Of a DNA stretch of 64,000 nucleotides, positions 23,842-36,674 are shown piece by piece. Origin of the DNA: Ooceraea biroi (lineage: Eukaryota; Arthropoda; Insecta; Hymenoptera; Formicidae); contig NC_039508.1 in the NCBI RefSeq assembly GCF_003672135.1, positions 2,604,001 to 2,668,000 of the forward strand. Direction: 5' to 3'. Position 1 is the stretch's first letter; the number at the start of each line of letters is the position of its first letter. Position numbers and translations under genes: made by a program. The notes below the pieces were generated by a model. That model saw nothing but the letters and a program-made list of their open reading frames with translations. It made no database searches and had not been told where the DNA came from.

Positions 23842-26800
23842 AGAAAGGAAAAGACAGACTCTATAAGGGGTCTTTAAATTTTTTAATTCGCATTTTTTTC
23901 TGTTTGGTACAATTTTCCAGTATTTTTAAGGGAAAGTATTTTTCAGGAGATCATGAAATTTGCAACGTGACATCAGAAGATGACATAATGACGTCATTAT
24001 GTCATCTTTTGACGCCACTTTGCTATCTGGGTCGTCATTATAGCGTAGACTTGTAATACAATCAGCAATTGTTCACAATTGTATTTACGTTAAAAAGAGG
24101 GAGAGAAGAGAATATTCTTTGAATATGTATTGGTGCACATTACGGTACATACATGCATTTCTAATTGTACTTTGCATCTTTTGACTACTGGTTTAAAAAG
24201 GGATAGTTAGATATGTAGCAGAAAAATATATTTTCTAATTTTTTCCAAACAAATTCAATCTGGCGACAGCAACATCGGCAAATACGCTTCATTCCTAGGT
24301 GACGTTTGTATAAAGGAACTTCTATGTGTCATTCTGATCTGCCTCGTGAAACTCGATATCCATCACGGGGACGACAGTCCGTGCCGGATAGCGAGCTCAT
24401 ATGTATTCTATAAGTGCCGCTTGTAAGCCATTATGTCATACTCTTATATCGAGTATGTTTTGTAACGTTGTACATACAATGCTCGCGTACATACTTGGTG
24501 AAAAGTCGACGAGCTTAACTTAATAGTTGTTCGCGAATGATGTTAGCATACTTTATACATTTTATGATCTACTGTACTTATCCGTAAGAAGGACATAATA
24601 ATTGCTGACAAAATATTTGCATTAATATTTTATTTTAAGAAAATGCAGATACTGTTGCGTAAATGGATTTATCCATCATCATGATCATCATCATCATTAT
24701 TTATTATTATGATTATTATACGAGTTTATGGATTGAGCTTTACAGATAAATATGTTGCAGTTGCATATGTCTCATTTCCAAAAATTAAAATATAAAATTT
24801 TATAAAAGTTTTAAAAAGATATTTATGAATTTAGCAATTTATGAAAAATGATCATGAACTTTTTTCGATGTACCGAGAACGAAAAATTATAGATTCAAAA
24901 CTGCAAATAACTTTATATCAGTAAATAAGTTCAATGATAAACGTGTGATCTCGATGAAAACTTTTAGAATTTAGGAAGGATTCGTGAAGTTACGTACGGT
25001 ATTCAATAATGAACATTTAGCAAGTTGTTTTATATTCTCATCATACTTTTTCTTGTTTTGCAGAACAAAACAGATGCCGATGTCATCAGGATGATTTCTT
25101 ACATTCTTATCGTAGCCGGCGCTCTCACATTTATTATCAGTTTCCTTGGATATTGCGGTGCCATGTTCGAGTCTAGATGTCTTCTCTGTGTCGTAAGTTC
25201 GTTCTAAGAAAACTTGTTCCATTCACAATTGTCGTTTGTGTACTTAATCCGAATAACATTACAGAAACTGACAACCTCAAAACATGTTGTACGTAATAAT
25301 AACGTAATAATACAAAATATATAAATTTCTTTTAAATAATGTTTTTTTGTTCTGGAGGAAATTTAATTTATAAATTCGAAAATTAGTACGTCGAGAAAAG
25401 CTCTGTTTTAAGCACAACTTTTAATGTTTTTCCAATTTGTAAATATTAATAAATTTATTTTGACAGATGCATAAAAATGTAACATTCTGTTGAAGAAATT
25501 ACAAATAATTTATATTATATAAATAATTTATTTGGCTGTTTTAAATATTTTCTAATTTGTTTCAGCATTAAATTTATTTTATTTATTTTATTCAAACTTT
25601 GATGTGTGAAATTGTTTTAGAATTTAATGTATATTACGGAATCTTTGAACTATTGGATTGATCGGAAAGTCTATGCCGAACCACTCAGCAAAACTCTGCA
25701 TTAAGAATTAATTCAAAAGTTTGCGTCTGAGCTTCGCCAAAAAAATCCGCACGGATTATCGGAAACGCAAAACTTATTCTTTTTAAAATTATTAATTCTT
25801 AATAATTTTGCCAGCTTATCTCTCGTAAAAGTTTTCAAAATTACTTTTCAGTATTAGTTACAAAAAATATTATTCTATATTTTTATATATTTTTCCATTA
25901 AGTTTGATTACAGGGTTATATTCGATTTTCGTTAATCATAGCTCCTCTTATATACATCAGGTATATATCGAGACGAAATGACAGAAAACGTTTTCTATGA
26001 TTACAGTATGGCATTCTAATTGTGCTGGTTTTAGTCCTGGAGTGCGTGGTAGTTGGCCTTGCTTTTGGACTTAAAGGAGATGTGCGTATTTTCCTTTATA
26101 CGAATAATCATCATATTCTATTTAAACTCGTTTCTATCGTCAATCAAAGATGATTGTGACAATCCCTACATTTTTTTAGCTTTAATATACGACGGTTAAT
26201 CATATTTATATATAAAGTTATATATATAAATATTATATAAGTCATATATATATAAATAATTATAAATATAATTTATTTGAGCAGGCCGAAAGGGGTATGC
26301 AGAGTTTCTTGAAATCAACCATCAAGTATTACGCAACTACCGCTGACAAAGCTGAGACAGTAACAGTTGCATGGGATGGTATCATGACTCAGGTAAAATT
26401 ATTAATCTAATTACAATAATTAATGCCTCAAAACTTTGTATTAATTCTTGATACAAAGCTTTGAAGTTTGCAAAAAAAGAACGGATTTTCCGTTCAAGCC
26501 AATACATTGTGACCGATCATGAAGAGAAGAAATGTATTGATGGAAACGTTGCGTTTATATCGTAGTACTTTAAAATCCATCAGTGTTAACAATTGATAAG
26601 CGGAAAGTATGATATTATGTACGTAGAATTTATCTCGGTGAACGTCACGCTATTAAATTGGTAGTACAAGTGATGCACGAGGGGAGATAATAGTCCGGTT
26701 AACGTTTATATAACGTACCTCTGCCGTTCATCTATCTCTTCGGTTACAAATAGTTTTCACGAGGAGACGGCAACAATAAGTGGAAAAATATGAAATTTTC

Positions 26801-28027
26801 CCTTGTACAACACTCGCGCGAAGGAACAACATCTAATATCGATGGAAATGTTCTCAGCTTCATTGTTGCGGCGCGGAGAGCTACCGAGACTTCAGCGAAA
26901 ACACGAATTTGACTGGAAAGATGGTACCTGAGGCCTGCTGCATAAAGGAGAATGGTGTTCTGAAGGATCCTTCGTGTCCGATCAGTCCCACCGCGTCTAA
27001 CTCGTATTATCAGACGGTGAGCTATTTTGCAGTCTTACCGTTGTCTCAATGACCGTTTTTATTTTTATTGTACAGTATAAGTAGCGCAAAATCGATATAT
27101 GTATATACATATATTCGTATAAAGTAGATTTTTCCCTTGACAACTTTGAGCGTGAGCGTGACTCGATACTGGCATTGCGTGCGCCTAATTTTCGAAGCTA
27201 TCCGTAGAGATGTAATTGAGCAGATAGTCTGATATTATATTATACGCTGTTATGCTTTGATATTTTTACGCGATAGAATAATGTTTACACGCAGACTTTT
27301 CACGCGTATGAATTTATTTATATATTTATTATTAAAATATTATTATATTAATTAAATATTATTATTACATTATATTATTATATTTTTATTTTTCTAAAGA
27401 ATCTAATTTGTTAAAGAGTTACATGTAAATTCGATCGAAAAACATCGACATTTCTTTGATAATAATTTTATTTTTTTAATTCTCGATATAATATTTATAT
27501 CAATAATTTTTATATTGATTGAAAATAAATTTAAATAAATTTATAACCGATTCCTGAATAATATTAAGGAATCAGGAGGAGGTTTCTCACAATTAATTTA
27601 AATTATCTAAACAATTTTATACATAAAAGTTAAAAATACGTCGAAGTAAGCTGATGTAAGCACGCTTATTTATTTATGTTTTCAGGGTTGCTACAAGGCT
27701 ATAGTGAACGCTATCGAAGAGAATGCGGCGATAGTGATTGGCGTGGCCGCTGCTCTGGTCTTCATCGAGCTCCTGGTTATTATTCTGGCGCTGTATCTCG
27801 CTTGCTGTTACTGGCGTCCACAACATGGTAGGCTCGGTGTTAAAGTTAGTTATTAAAAACAAAATAATCGTTAGTACACGCGCGAAGATGATTTACCGAT
27901 TTTCTACCGAACAATTGCCTCGGTCGTTAGGGATGTCAATTCTGTTGATTCACGGTAAAATATATATATATGACCTCTTTGACACTTTGCAGTTTATCGA
28001 TGCGTAGAACCTCCCAGCAAGGAGTAA
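17768..28027 (+). CDS. tetraspanin (268 aa, 8 coding exons)
   Basis: Four-pass membrane scaffold that organises partner receptors and adhesion molecules in tetraspanin-enriched microdomains. Coding exons: 17768-17827, 17988-18086, 25064-25192, 26007-26081, 26285-26392, 26858-27016, 27686-27827, 27993-28027; all introns are GT-AG and the frame closes at TAA. TM1 is about residues 10-35, TM2 63-87, TM3 93-117 and TM4 222-250. The large extracellular loop (118-217) has the diagnostic CCG (160-162), then C184/C185, C197 and C212 for disulfides, and an N-glycosylation site at N174. A second sequon (NKT, 54) lies in the small loop. Cysteines next to the membrane (C3, C7, C13) suit palmitoylation. 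The start MGCLSQCAKY is typical of the family. An acceptor 26 bases before the ATG shows an upstream noncoding exon. Intron 2 is about 7 kb. The family is certain; the exact orthologue (CD9/CD151-like or other) is not. Confidence 0.96.
17828..17987 (+). other. tetraspanin intron 1 of the coding region
   Basis: 160-nt GT-AG intron (gtaagt…tttgcag) in phase 0. Confidence 0.85.
23793..23840. repeat. (CT)n microsatellite
   Basis: About 24 uninterrupted CT units in tetraspanin intron 2. Confidence 0.95.
23967..24018. promoter_or_regulatory. 52-bp near-perfect palindrome centred on TGACGTCA
   Basis: The central 32 bp (23977-24008) are a perfect palindrome; outer arms GTGACATCAG and the complement of TTGACGCCAC continue it with three mismatches. 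The centre, 23989-23996, is the CRE/CREB-ATF octamer TGACGTCA. It may be a composite bZIP site or simply a cruciform-prone repeat. Confidence 0.5.
27828..27992 (+). other. last tetraspanin intron; read-through gives an alternative C-terminus
   Basis: Splicing (gtaggc…tttgcag) yields the end VYRCVEPPSKE. If it is retained, the frame continues as GRLGVKVSY and stops at 27854-27856, so two cytoplasmic tails are possible. Confidence 0.5.
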
Positions 28028-28915
28028 CTTCGAGAGCAGAATATGCTAAGCTTTCTGCCGTGAAAAGAACGCAGTTCTTTTTCTTTTAAGGACTTCGCGA
28101 ATATATCTCGACTCTGTGTTTGTATGCGTATATGTGATATACACGTACAAAACGTATCTGTATATGTGTATGTACGCACCTACACAATGTATGTATATGC
28201 ATATATGTGTGTAGGTATGTATACGCATACGCACATACATGTATCTTCGCGTTTTCCCACGCAATGGCGACGCAAGTCGATTTCAGTAGCCATCGTGCCG
28301 CATCCAGCTGCATAATCTGAAAAACACGATGACGTAATAAGAATTTGAAAATGGGTTGCGAATCAGAAGCGATTCACGGAGCACGTTTACTTTAGTAATA
28401 ATTAACTAAAAATCTCAATCAGGCAGTCGATCACGATCGCTTTCGCTATTCGAGCACTTTGACTGTTCGCCATTGATGTACAAATTTCTATGAAAATTGC
28501 GTTGAGCGGAAAAACACACGCAACGTTTCGTGGTGTTGTTTGTTAACGTCGAATCACCGTCAAGTTGATTATCGCATGTGCCAAATTAAACGATCAACAT
28601 GTGCATCAAATCAATCATGACTACCCTAAATAAACGTTGAGAATTTTATTCTGACGTTATATAAGATGCCATGAGCCAAACGTATTTGCTTTCATCGAGA
28701 TTCAATTATATTGAAACTATATTGTGATATAATGTCATAGTTGATCTTGAGAATATTCATTATTATTGTAACGAGTAGCTCGTTCCATTGACATTCCTCA
28801 ATGCATGTTGAAGATAATCCCTCTTTACCGTTCTGAAGAAACTAAATGAAGGAAATGCTATTTTGGTATGGCAGAGATACAAAGTACAATGTAAAGTAGA
28901 TTTGGAAATTTTGCA
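28028..28915. other. tetraspanin 3' UTR and spacer
   Basis: A TA/TG/CA-rich low-complexity tract runs from about 28115 to 28245. The first AATAAA after the stop is at 28629-28634. Overlapping ORFs here come from the repeat and are not genes. Confidence 0.5.
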
Positions 28916-29270
28916 AATATTTTAGTGATTCATCGATCAAATCTGGCAATCATCTCGATGCTCAGATGTTCAAATAGGACGTTATAAAATTTTCTAACTT
29001 TAAGAAACTGCGATTTGTTAGACTTTTTAAACCACAGTTGTTATTCTTTTCTGCCAGAAAGCTATCTCACTAAATTAATTTAGTCATATAGATCCATATT
29101 GATTCTAATTTAGTGAGGTAGCTTTCTGGCAGAAAAGAATAATAACTGTGTTTTAAAAAGTCTTAACAAATCGCAGTTTCTTAAAGTTAGAAAGTTTTAT
29201 AACGTCGATTATTCGAACATCTGAACATCGAGGTGATTGCCAGATTTGATCGATGAATCACTAAAATATT
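28916..29270. mobile_element. foldback MITE, 355 bp
   Basis: Two arms of about 162 bp (28916-29077 and the complement of 29107-29270) match over nearly all positions and leave a loop of about 30 bp. Both termini read AATATTTTAGTGATTCATCG. No ORF inside. RNA across it would form a very long hairpin. A shorter, diverged relative lies at 47971-48102. Confidence 0.9.
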
Positions 29271-29379
29271 GACAAGTTTAATGATTTGCTGGCGAAGTAA
29301 TAATTTCTATTTTGAAATTTTGTTCACATTCCTACGTATGTTGATAGCATGATATTCGTTCCGCTCAACGTGCGCTTGA

Positions 29380-30433
29380 ATGTTTCAGCGATCTGTATCG
29401 ATATCTTTATTCAGTATCGTCACGTTGCATTATGTTGTGCGTTATTCAGACACTTTAACGCTCCAAATAAGCTTGGATCACAATATTGTATATATTAAAC
29501 CGGGAATATTTCTGGAGCGCCAACAACAATTTTACAGCATCTTAATTCTTGCACAAAGAGTAAACACTTGATAACAAGTAGCCAAATACGCGATACGCGT
29601 TAATGATTTGCTTTAATTGTTTGTATAATATCAATTACGATCCCTCATGGAACAATTGACTTTCCCCACTTGATTCTTGATGTTTGTTCGATCGTTGATA
29701 TTGATACAATTGCACAATTATTTCCAATATCTCACATTCCGTTGTGTCAGTACGAACAAGATTCAGCACATGATTTTTCGTACCCTTATTCGATTGAATT
29801 CGAATTGACCGATAGTAAGAGCAATGTTGAGTGTAGCACAGTTTCTTGTTCGGGCGTCGAAAATGACGAGACGAATGGTTTCGTCATTCAAGACGATGAT
29901 TATTACAATGATGATTGTTATAATGTACACGCACATATCCATCTGATCTGATTTCACGATCCATCCTATTAAAAGTAGATCCCTTTTCCTCTATCGGAAG
30001 GCATTGACAAATGGACGTTCTTTTAGCTTGTGTAGACGTATCGTCGAGACAGGCCTGGTGAAGTGCTGAAGTAAGGATGATGATTTTTGGATGGGGTTTG
30101 CTTTCAAGTAAGACGGAGACGAAACTGTCAATTTGACAGCTCATTTCTCCCCGCTGCGGCCTCGCTGCAGCTGCCTAGTGATCTATCGCCCGCTCGACAA
30201 GCGTTGAATTCTTTCGTGAATTCTATGAGGCATGGTAGCTTTGCCCTCCATCCTTGCATGGCCATGCTGTTGTATATAATTCGGCAGAGACAGAGAGAAA
30301 CAGATATACAATACAGATAAACAAAGAAAGGCCCGATTGCATTGCTGTAGCTGCAGCTCATAAGGTGCAGAGCGGTCATTGTTCACGTGTGACGACTTAC
30401 TTGAAATGGGATATACGTATATTTCTTGCAAAA

Positions 30434-30478
<45 letters not shown>

Positions 30479-31857
30479 AGAGCAGATGCTAGATACACAC
30501 ACTCTGTGATGAAGGAAATTATAATGGAAAATATAAAATTAGTACTGTGCATAATAGCTCAGTCATTAATCAAATTATTATTCTTATTAATTATTATAGC
30601 ATCTACGCCTCTCTCATAAGCGCATTTCTTTCTAATTGCCGGTTCTTTGACCAATTCTCGAGCTAATTTTCTTTTACTAAAAATATCAGGGATGATTATA
30701 ATTGATCTTTCCTCAGCTTCTAACATTTCTTCTAACATTTTTCGGATTAAAGATCACAAATTGTGAAGGTCTATGAAAATTCTACCAAAGAAATCTATTT
30801 GAGATAAATACAAGGATATTTTTAATTTTATTATCGAGTAATAACGACATTATTTGTTTCTCTGAATTTATTTTTCCGAACTTTATTCTTCAGAGAAATT
30901 TATTTCTCTTTACTTGCGCTTATTTTAATTGCACGTAATGCGAATATTATTATTATTATTAATGTTTTATAAAAGTTTTGTAAAAAGAAAGTTGAGCTTT
31001 AGCTAAAAAATTGCAGTTTGAAGAAAATGCGTTTAATGCAGGATACCATATGATGTATTACTACGATCTATGAACGATAGATCATACTATCATGTATAAA
31101 ATGATAAAAGGAGATAAAGTTTCGTGCAAATAAAAATAATATAAATTAGCATTAATAGTACATTGGACGTTTAAATCTGTGCAATTGTAGTTTCACGTTT
31201 ACATTTAATCTGAAGAATATTTGTTATTATAATCAGATGTTCTTCATGTACGTGTGTATAAAAGTATCATTTATCGGTTATCTATAAAGTAATTTACGAA
31301 GCAATATCTTAATATATTGCCGATAGATAAAGTCAAAATTTAGAAAAAAATATAGATTGCTAATCAAATCATTCCATCCTAAATGACATATTTTCATAAT
31401 CTAAAATCAAGCGCGAACATAACATAACTACACATACATACGCGCGTGTATACACGCACAAAAGGTAAAGGGGAGAGGGAGAGAGAGAGAGAGGAGTGCA
31501 AAAACAAGAGCACAAAAATTTGTTTCCGTTGTTGGTCTTCTGCGAAGTAACAAAATACTGAACGTATTTGTTGAGCGAAATAAATAAATATGCAATTGGG
31601 CCTGCAAATTAATTTAAATCTTCACTTTATTCCATGATTTATTTATGTTGCAACAGCTGTCGACACAAAATGTTAAAACACATGTAGCAAATTTCTACTC
31701 GGAATTGTCGTATGCACTAACAACATTAATTGTTCTCCTTTTTCTTTTCATTATTTCAAGCTTAATCAGCAGTCTATTGTCTCAGTGTTGCAAACGCTAT
31801 GTGGTACCTAATAAATACATCACAGATCGCAAGATCAGAAATCTCATACATATGTGA
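29380..31857 (+). CDS. candidate gene: small single-pass membrane protein (184 aa, 3 exons)
   Basis: Three stretches join in frame at phase-0 splice sites: 29380-29559 (donor GTAAAC), 29751-29924 (acceptor gttgtgtcag, donor GTACAC) and 31657-31857 (acceptor gttgcaacag, TGA stop). The product would begin with a hydrophobic signal-like segment (SVSISLFSIVTLHYVV, about 5-20). An acidic, Tyr- and Cys-containing middle follows (CSTVSC; DDDYYNDDCYN). Last comes a strong transmembrane helix of about 20 residues (LTTLIVLLFLFIISSLISSLL) with a CC pair and a short basic tail ending IRNLIHM. I do not recognise a family. In favour: consistent phase, sensible topology, and an AATAAA near 32027. Against: weak donors, a 1.7-kb second intron with low-complexity DNA, and no homology known to me. 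It may have further 5' exons. Confidence 0.38.
30436..30475. repeat. (AT)n microsatellite
   Basis: About 20 AT units. Confidence 0.9.
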
Positions 31858-32088
31858 AGAACACAATACTCATCGGTGTAAACGAGAGACAATGTACAAT
31901 TTCGAGAAGAAGTACTATATACCTTGATACATAAGAAATTTATAATGTGTGTTAGTCTACTCTCAATGTTTAACACACTTGCTGTAATACGTAGTCTGTA
32001 CGTATACGCACCAAACTCATGCGGAGAATAAAAAAAAACGTGAAAGATTCCAAGACTGAAAAGGAAGACTTAAATTACCTGTGCGCAT

Positions 32089-32285
32089 CAGCACGATTTT
32101 GTCGGGGATATTATTCCCTTACACATTTGTGCCGTTAAATAAAAATATATTTTTATAATTTCTTCATATGATGAATATCAGCATAATTTTATCGAGAATT
32201 CTCTTCTAATGAGACATTTGTGCCCTTAAATAAAAATATATTTTTATAATTTTTTCATGTGATGAATATCACATTTTGTCGGGCG
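32089..32285. repeat. 91-bp tandem duplication (about 2.1 copies)
   Basis: The segment with acatttgtgcc, taaataaaaatatattt and atgatgaatatca recurs 91 bases later at about 90% identity. Each unit includes an AATAAA. Confidence 0.75.
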
Positions 32286-33182
32286 AATGAATGAAACAAA
32301 CTTTCGATTCTTTGCTCATTTAAAAAATATTACGGATAAACGACCATATACTCTCAAAAACGCGCGTATCTGTGCGTATGTCTGTCAAGGATGCCAAAAA
32401 CGGTACATCTTTATCAAATTCGACGATGTACCGTGAATCTGTTGTTTAGAATTATATTTATTGTAATCGTGTAATGTATAGCGTACGATTATGATATGAT
32501 ATACACCGAAATCTTACGAAATGCTCTTCAATCGTTTTCTCTATGTGCCAACGTGCGTATACGTATACATGCTCAGTAATTTTTAAAACGGACGGTAGTT
32601 TTACGATACTACGTAGCTACTAATTATTGTTCATGCCGCACATTCTAGACATTTTCGTTTCCAGTGTTAACTTGTTGGTGCTGCTGTTGACGAGGCATTA
32701 AGAGCATGGAACTGTTGAGTAGTGCCTCCTAGCACGTTGAGCCCTTAGTGCTCCTGTGCATTGCTTGCTTGAAACTCGAGCTGCTAGCTCAATCTAGGCC
32801 AGCTGAGAAGTCGGCCAAATCCAGAGACAAATCCTGATATGCTTAAGTTGACGAAACGTTTTGGGAAAAAGAATATGCCTGCAGTGACGTCAAGATACAG
32901 TTACAGGGCAATCTCGCATCGCCCTCGCCTGAGAATCACGTTTACAGATATATCGCTATAGGGAGAAAACCAAATGCAAAATCATTTTAATAATTTTCAG
33001 TATTACAATATCTATTTTAATGATAATCTCAAGAATATATTTCTCAGATTTCTCAACATGTCTGAAAATATCTGAAAGTGTTTAAACGCATTACGTATTT
33101 GTATACAAATTATCAATAATTATTAATATTTATTAATATTAGTATTCAAATTATTAATAATTATTAATAATTAAATTATGTA

Positions 33183-33430
33183 TATATATGCATGTGTACA
33201 CACGCACACACACACACACACACATACATACATACATACATACATACATATGCATACAAGCGTGTGTGTGCGTATGTGCGCTACGCACACACATAACACA
33301 TACGCACGCACGCACGCACACACGCCGAGAGAGAGAGAGTGGCGCGCGCATTATGCATAGATACATACGTGCATATTCGTGTATATGTATATCGTATACA
33401 TATACATATACTACACATATTTTATATATA
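33183..33430. repeat. compound CA / TACA / GT / GA microsatellite
   Basis: Successive (CA)n, (CATA)n, (GTGC)-type and (GA)n tracts, then TA/CA-rich sequence. The Thr/His- or Val/Cys-rich ORFs that overlap here are repeat translations. Confidence 0.9.
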
Positions 33431-36400
33431 CAAAAAGTATCCTAACGTCACTGTAGATTAATAACATACTAACGTTTCGTAGGTTTTCTAAGTGTTTATA
33501 TTATAAATTTTCACGAATCTGTCTAAATTTGTAAAGTAACGGAGAAACAATTAAAATGTCAATCATTCGTTCCATGAAAGATACAATTCGATAATCATCT
33601 TTTCTTTATTTTGTAACTTTTGTTGTCTATATAAGTTAATGGAAATGTAAGAATCTGTAATAGAGAGTAGATGTACATACGCAATTCAATGATATTAGAT
33701 ATTTACGTGAATACATTAGATGTTTGTATGATAATTCGAAATACTCATTGCGATATTACATTGAAATCAAAATGTACAGCGGAATACTCAAGAAAATGTG
33801 AAAATCTAAGACAACAATGTGAAACACGATATTATTTACTGCAGTCCTTCTATCTGTAACTTTATTTCGTTTTTCGACGAAATTTTATGCAAGTTCTTCA
33901 CGTATGTACACTTGCCAAATAATAAGAGCTTTATGCAAAATTGATTAAAAATAAGACGTCATAATTGGAGATTAATGTCAAACGCTAGCAAATTGGTTGT
34001 GCGACTGAATTGAAATTTATATGCGTTTCTCGCAAGAACTCGTTCGAGATTCACACTCGAGGGTCTTGTGAATGTAAAGTACGCATAAAATTCGATAGTT
34101 GATTTACTTAAAAATTTCACATGGTGTACCACATATTTTAACTTCATCCTGATACATGCTTTTAGCTTTATATTTTTCTAATGTACCTGTTAAATTGTCA
34201 TATATGTATAATGGAAATGTCTAGAAAATGGAAATGTGCATCATTGCTGATAACATAGATGGGAAGCATTATACATGTACAATTTGTAAACATGAAGTCA
34301 GAGTATTGAGCATTTGTATTGAACATTGACCCTTTTTTTTTCTCAATTGTCATGTACGAAAATGTGCCGCACATCACTGTCCCCAATAGAGAAATAAAGA
34401 TCAAACCTCCTTTTATCTCTGATACGAGTATTGAGCTTAAAAATATATAAAAAGAGAATATTTTACTGCACTACTAATTACGGATTATACAGTGCATAAT
34501 TAACGTTAAATAAACCATTAGGCGCATAAATGCAACATATTATGCAGACTAATTGGAGGATTGAGATGTTCTCGTTAATTTGTTAGTTGATGGTATGTCA
34601 TGAACAAAATCATGATATACTACAACAAAATGCTTGTTTCTATATTATTCGATTTAATTTAGAAATCGAGAACACATTTTTGCATGTAATGTACACTATA
34701 AATATTTATATTTATTTTTAAATGTTCGCATAGTGTGTATATCAAATATCTTAAGAGAATGTAAAGGTTTTATTGCAATTTAAATTTCTATATAAGAATG
34801 CCGACGTAGTGAATATTGATCTAGGTGACTCTGGTCGATTTTTGATTTTATTTTGCGAAAATTACGCAAGAGATTGCAATAGTTTCTAAATAAATGACTT
34901 GTTATTGTATTCTCGATTGAAAAAGTACGTCAACTTACATTCATATATATTTAGTAATCAAAATCACTTGGATTAATTAAGGATAAATTGCAGTATAGAT
35001 CACCTGATTCTCACAATACTATTTAATATAAACTTTCATGATATTGAATGTATAAATTTCAGAAAAGCTATTTAACATCGCTCAGAAAATATCAATGTAA
35101 AAACATGAAGCGTAAAGCATAGGAACTTGTAAAACTTGAATCAAGATTAATGTGACAGATTTATGTGTTAACTCTGGAATCGCAATGATATAAAATTAAG
35201 CGCGTATCGCATAGCTGTGTCATGATATTGTGACAAATTTAATTACGCGTATAAATTAATACAATAACATAGTATCTTTCGATGTTAAAGGTACAAATAA
35301 GCTACACTACAAGAAATTATTTTTGTGAAGTCATGTGAGATGTTATAATGATATAAGATTACGAACAAACAACAAAAAAAAAAGGAGAAATAAACGTGGC
35401 CAAGAATACATGATATCGCTTAGTTTAAGTTCAGAGAGTTTAAGATTTCTAATAGATATTTTTCTTTTTCGTTTTGATGCAGTGAAGAAGTATCATGTAA
35501 TAGGTGTATCAAAATGTATTCAAATTTTACATACAGAGACTGATACCTGACCTAAAAGTGTATATATATATATTTGAGATGCGATTATCAATTATATAGT
35601 TGTATTCCAATGTTTATTATTATTACAATTATGAGTATTGTATAATTGCATATATTAAGAATATAGTACGATTGATTTGTTAAGAGTATTACATGTTTCT
35701 TTTTGTAAAAAAAGCTGTACACACAAAAAACCAAAATAAAACTTTTATATTATTCATAAGTCAGACAAAATGTGTAACGCGAGACTTCTTTGCCATGCTA
35801 CCAATCCATTTTCCAGCAGCGATAAAAATTCAAGAATTAAAATAATATCATTAAGATCAAGATCGTCAAAGACAGGTAGAGACATAAGATTGTTTATAAC
35901 TGGTCACGTCTTTACAAACATTACGATATTTGGAACATGTTTTTATTGTATATATTATATATCTGATATTTATAGAATTTTAGCTTACATTCTACACTTA
36001 AAGGCATAATATATAAATTCATCCTGGATACATATATCTTACAAACGTTTATTCATGTAATCTATGTTATGTTAATAATATACTTACAAGTATTTTTACA
36101 TTCGCATTTTTGTGATTAATATGTGTTATTTGCAATGCTATAAATCTCATTTATTCATACTGTATTCACACTGCCGTCTCATATTAATGCTAAATTGTTT
36201 ATACATTACAAAAAGATAGTTATCTGAATAACAAATTTGTACTATACTTATGTATGCAAATCTTAAATAGAGTGTCTAAACGCTGACGAGAGTCGTAGCG
36301 AGTACACTACAGTCATATGACATCTTAAACATTTAATTACCCTATAATATAATAATTTATACATTTTCGTTTTTCCATGTTTTAGCAGATCAAGTCTATA

Positions 36401-36500
36401 TAAACCACGTGTATCTGCAACATTAAAGCCTCGTACGTATGAATGAGATCATTACGTACAGGACGGTACTGCGAAGATTTCTTTCTTCGAAGTATTCATC
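33431..36500. other. AT-rich intergenic region
   Basis: No supported gene, RNA or element between the microsatellite block and the 3' end of MED14. A short (TA)n lies near 35561. Confidence 0.45.
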
Positions 36501-36506
36501 TTTATT
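36501..36506 (-). promoter_or_regulatory. polyadenylation signal of MED14 (AATAAA on minus strand)
   Basis: TTTATT on the plus strand, 169 bases beyond the MED14 stop codon; first canonical hexamer downstream. Confidence 0.55.
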
Positions 36507-36674
36507 TTTGTCGAGTCGAAGATGACGATCTTTCTTTCTCTCCTATGGTACCCCATATAAATCTGCATGTTGACATAATCGGATCTCGCAAGTTGAATCT
36601 CGAAGTTTGCATTCTTAATTCATATACGTTGGATGACCCGGTAGACAGAGGGGATTAGGAGAGTAAAGCAAGTC

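Larger units (their letters stand above)
18087..25063 (+). other. tetraspanin intron 2 (7 kb)
   Basis: Phase 0, gtaaga…tttgcag. It contains (CT)n microsatellites at about 18836-18881 and 23793-23840, a CAGGTG/CACCTG cluster at 23160-23345 and a 52-bp palindrome at 23967-24018. No coding exon was recognised in it. Confidence 0.85.

Noticed and set aside
33154..33445. Thr/His/Tyr- and Val/Cys-rich ORFs
   Set aside because: Direct translations of CA/TACA/GT microsatellites.
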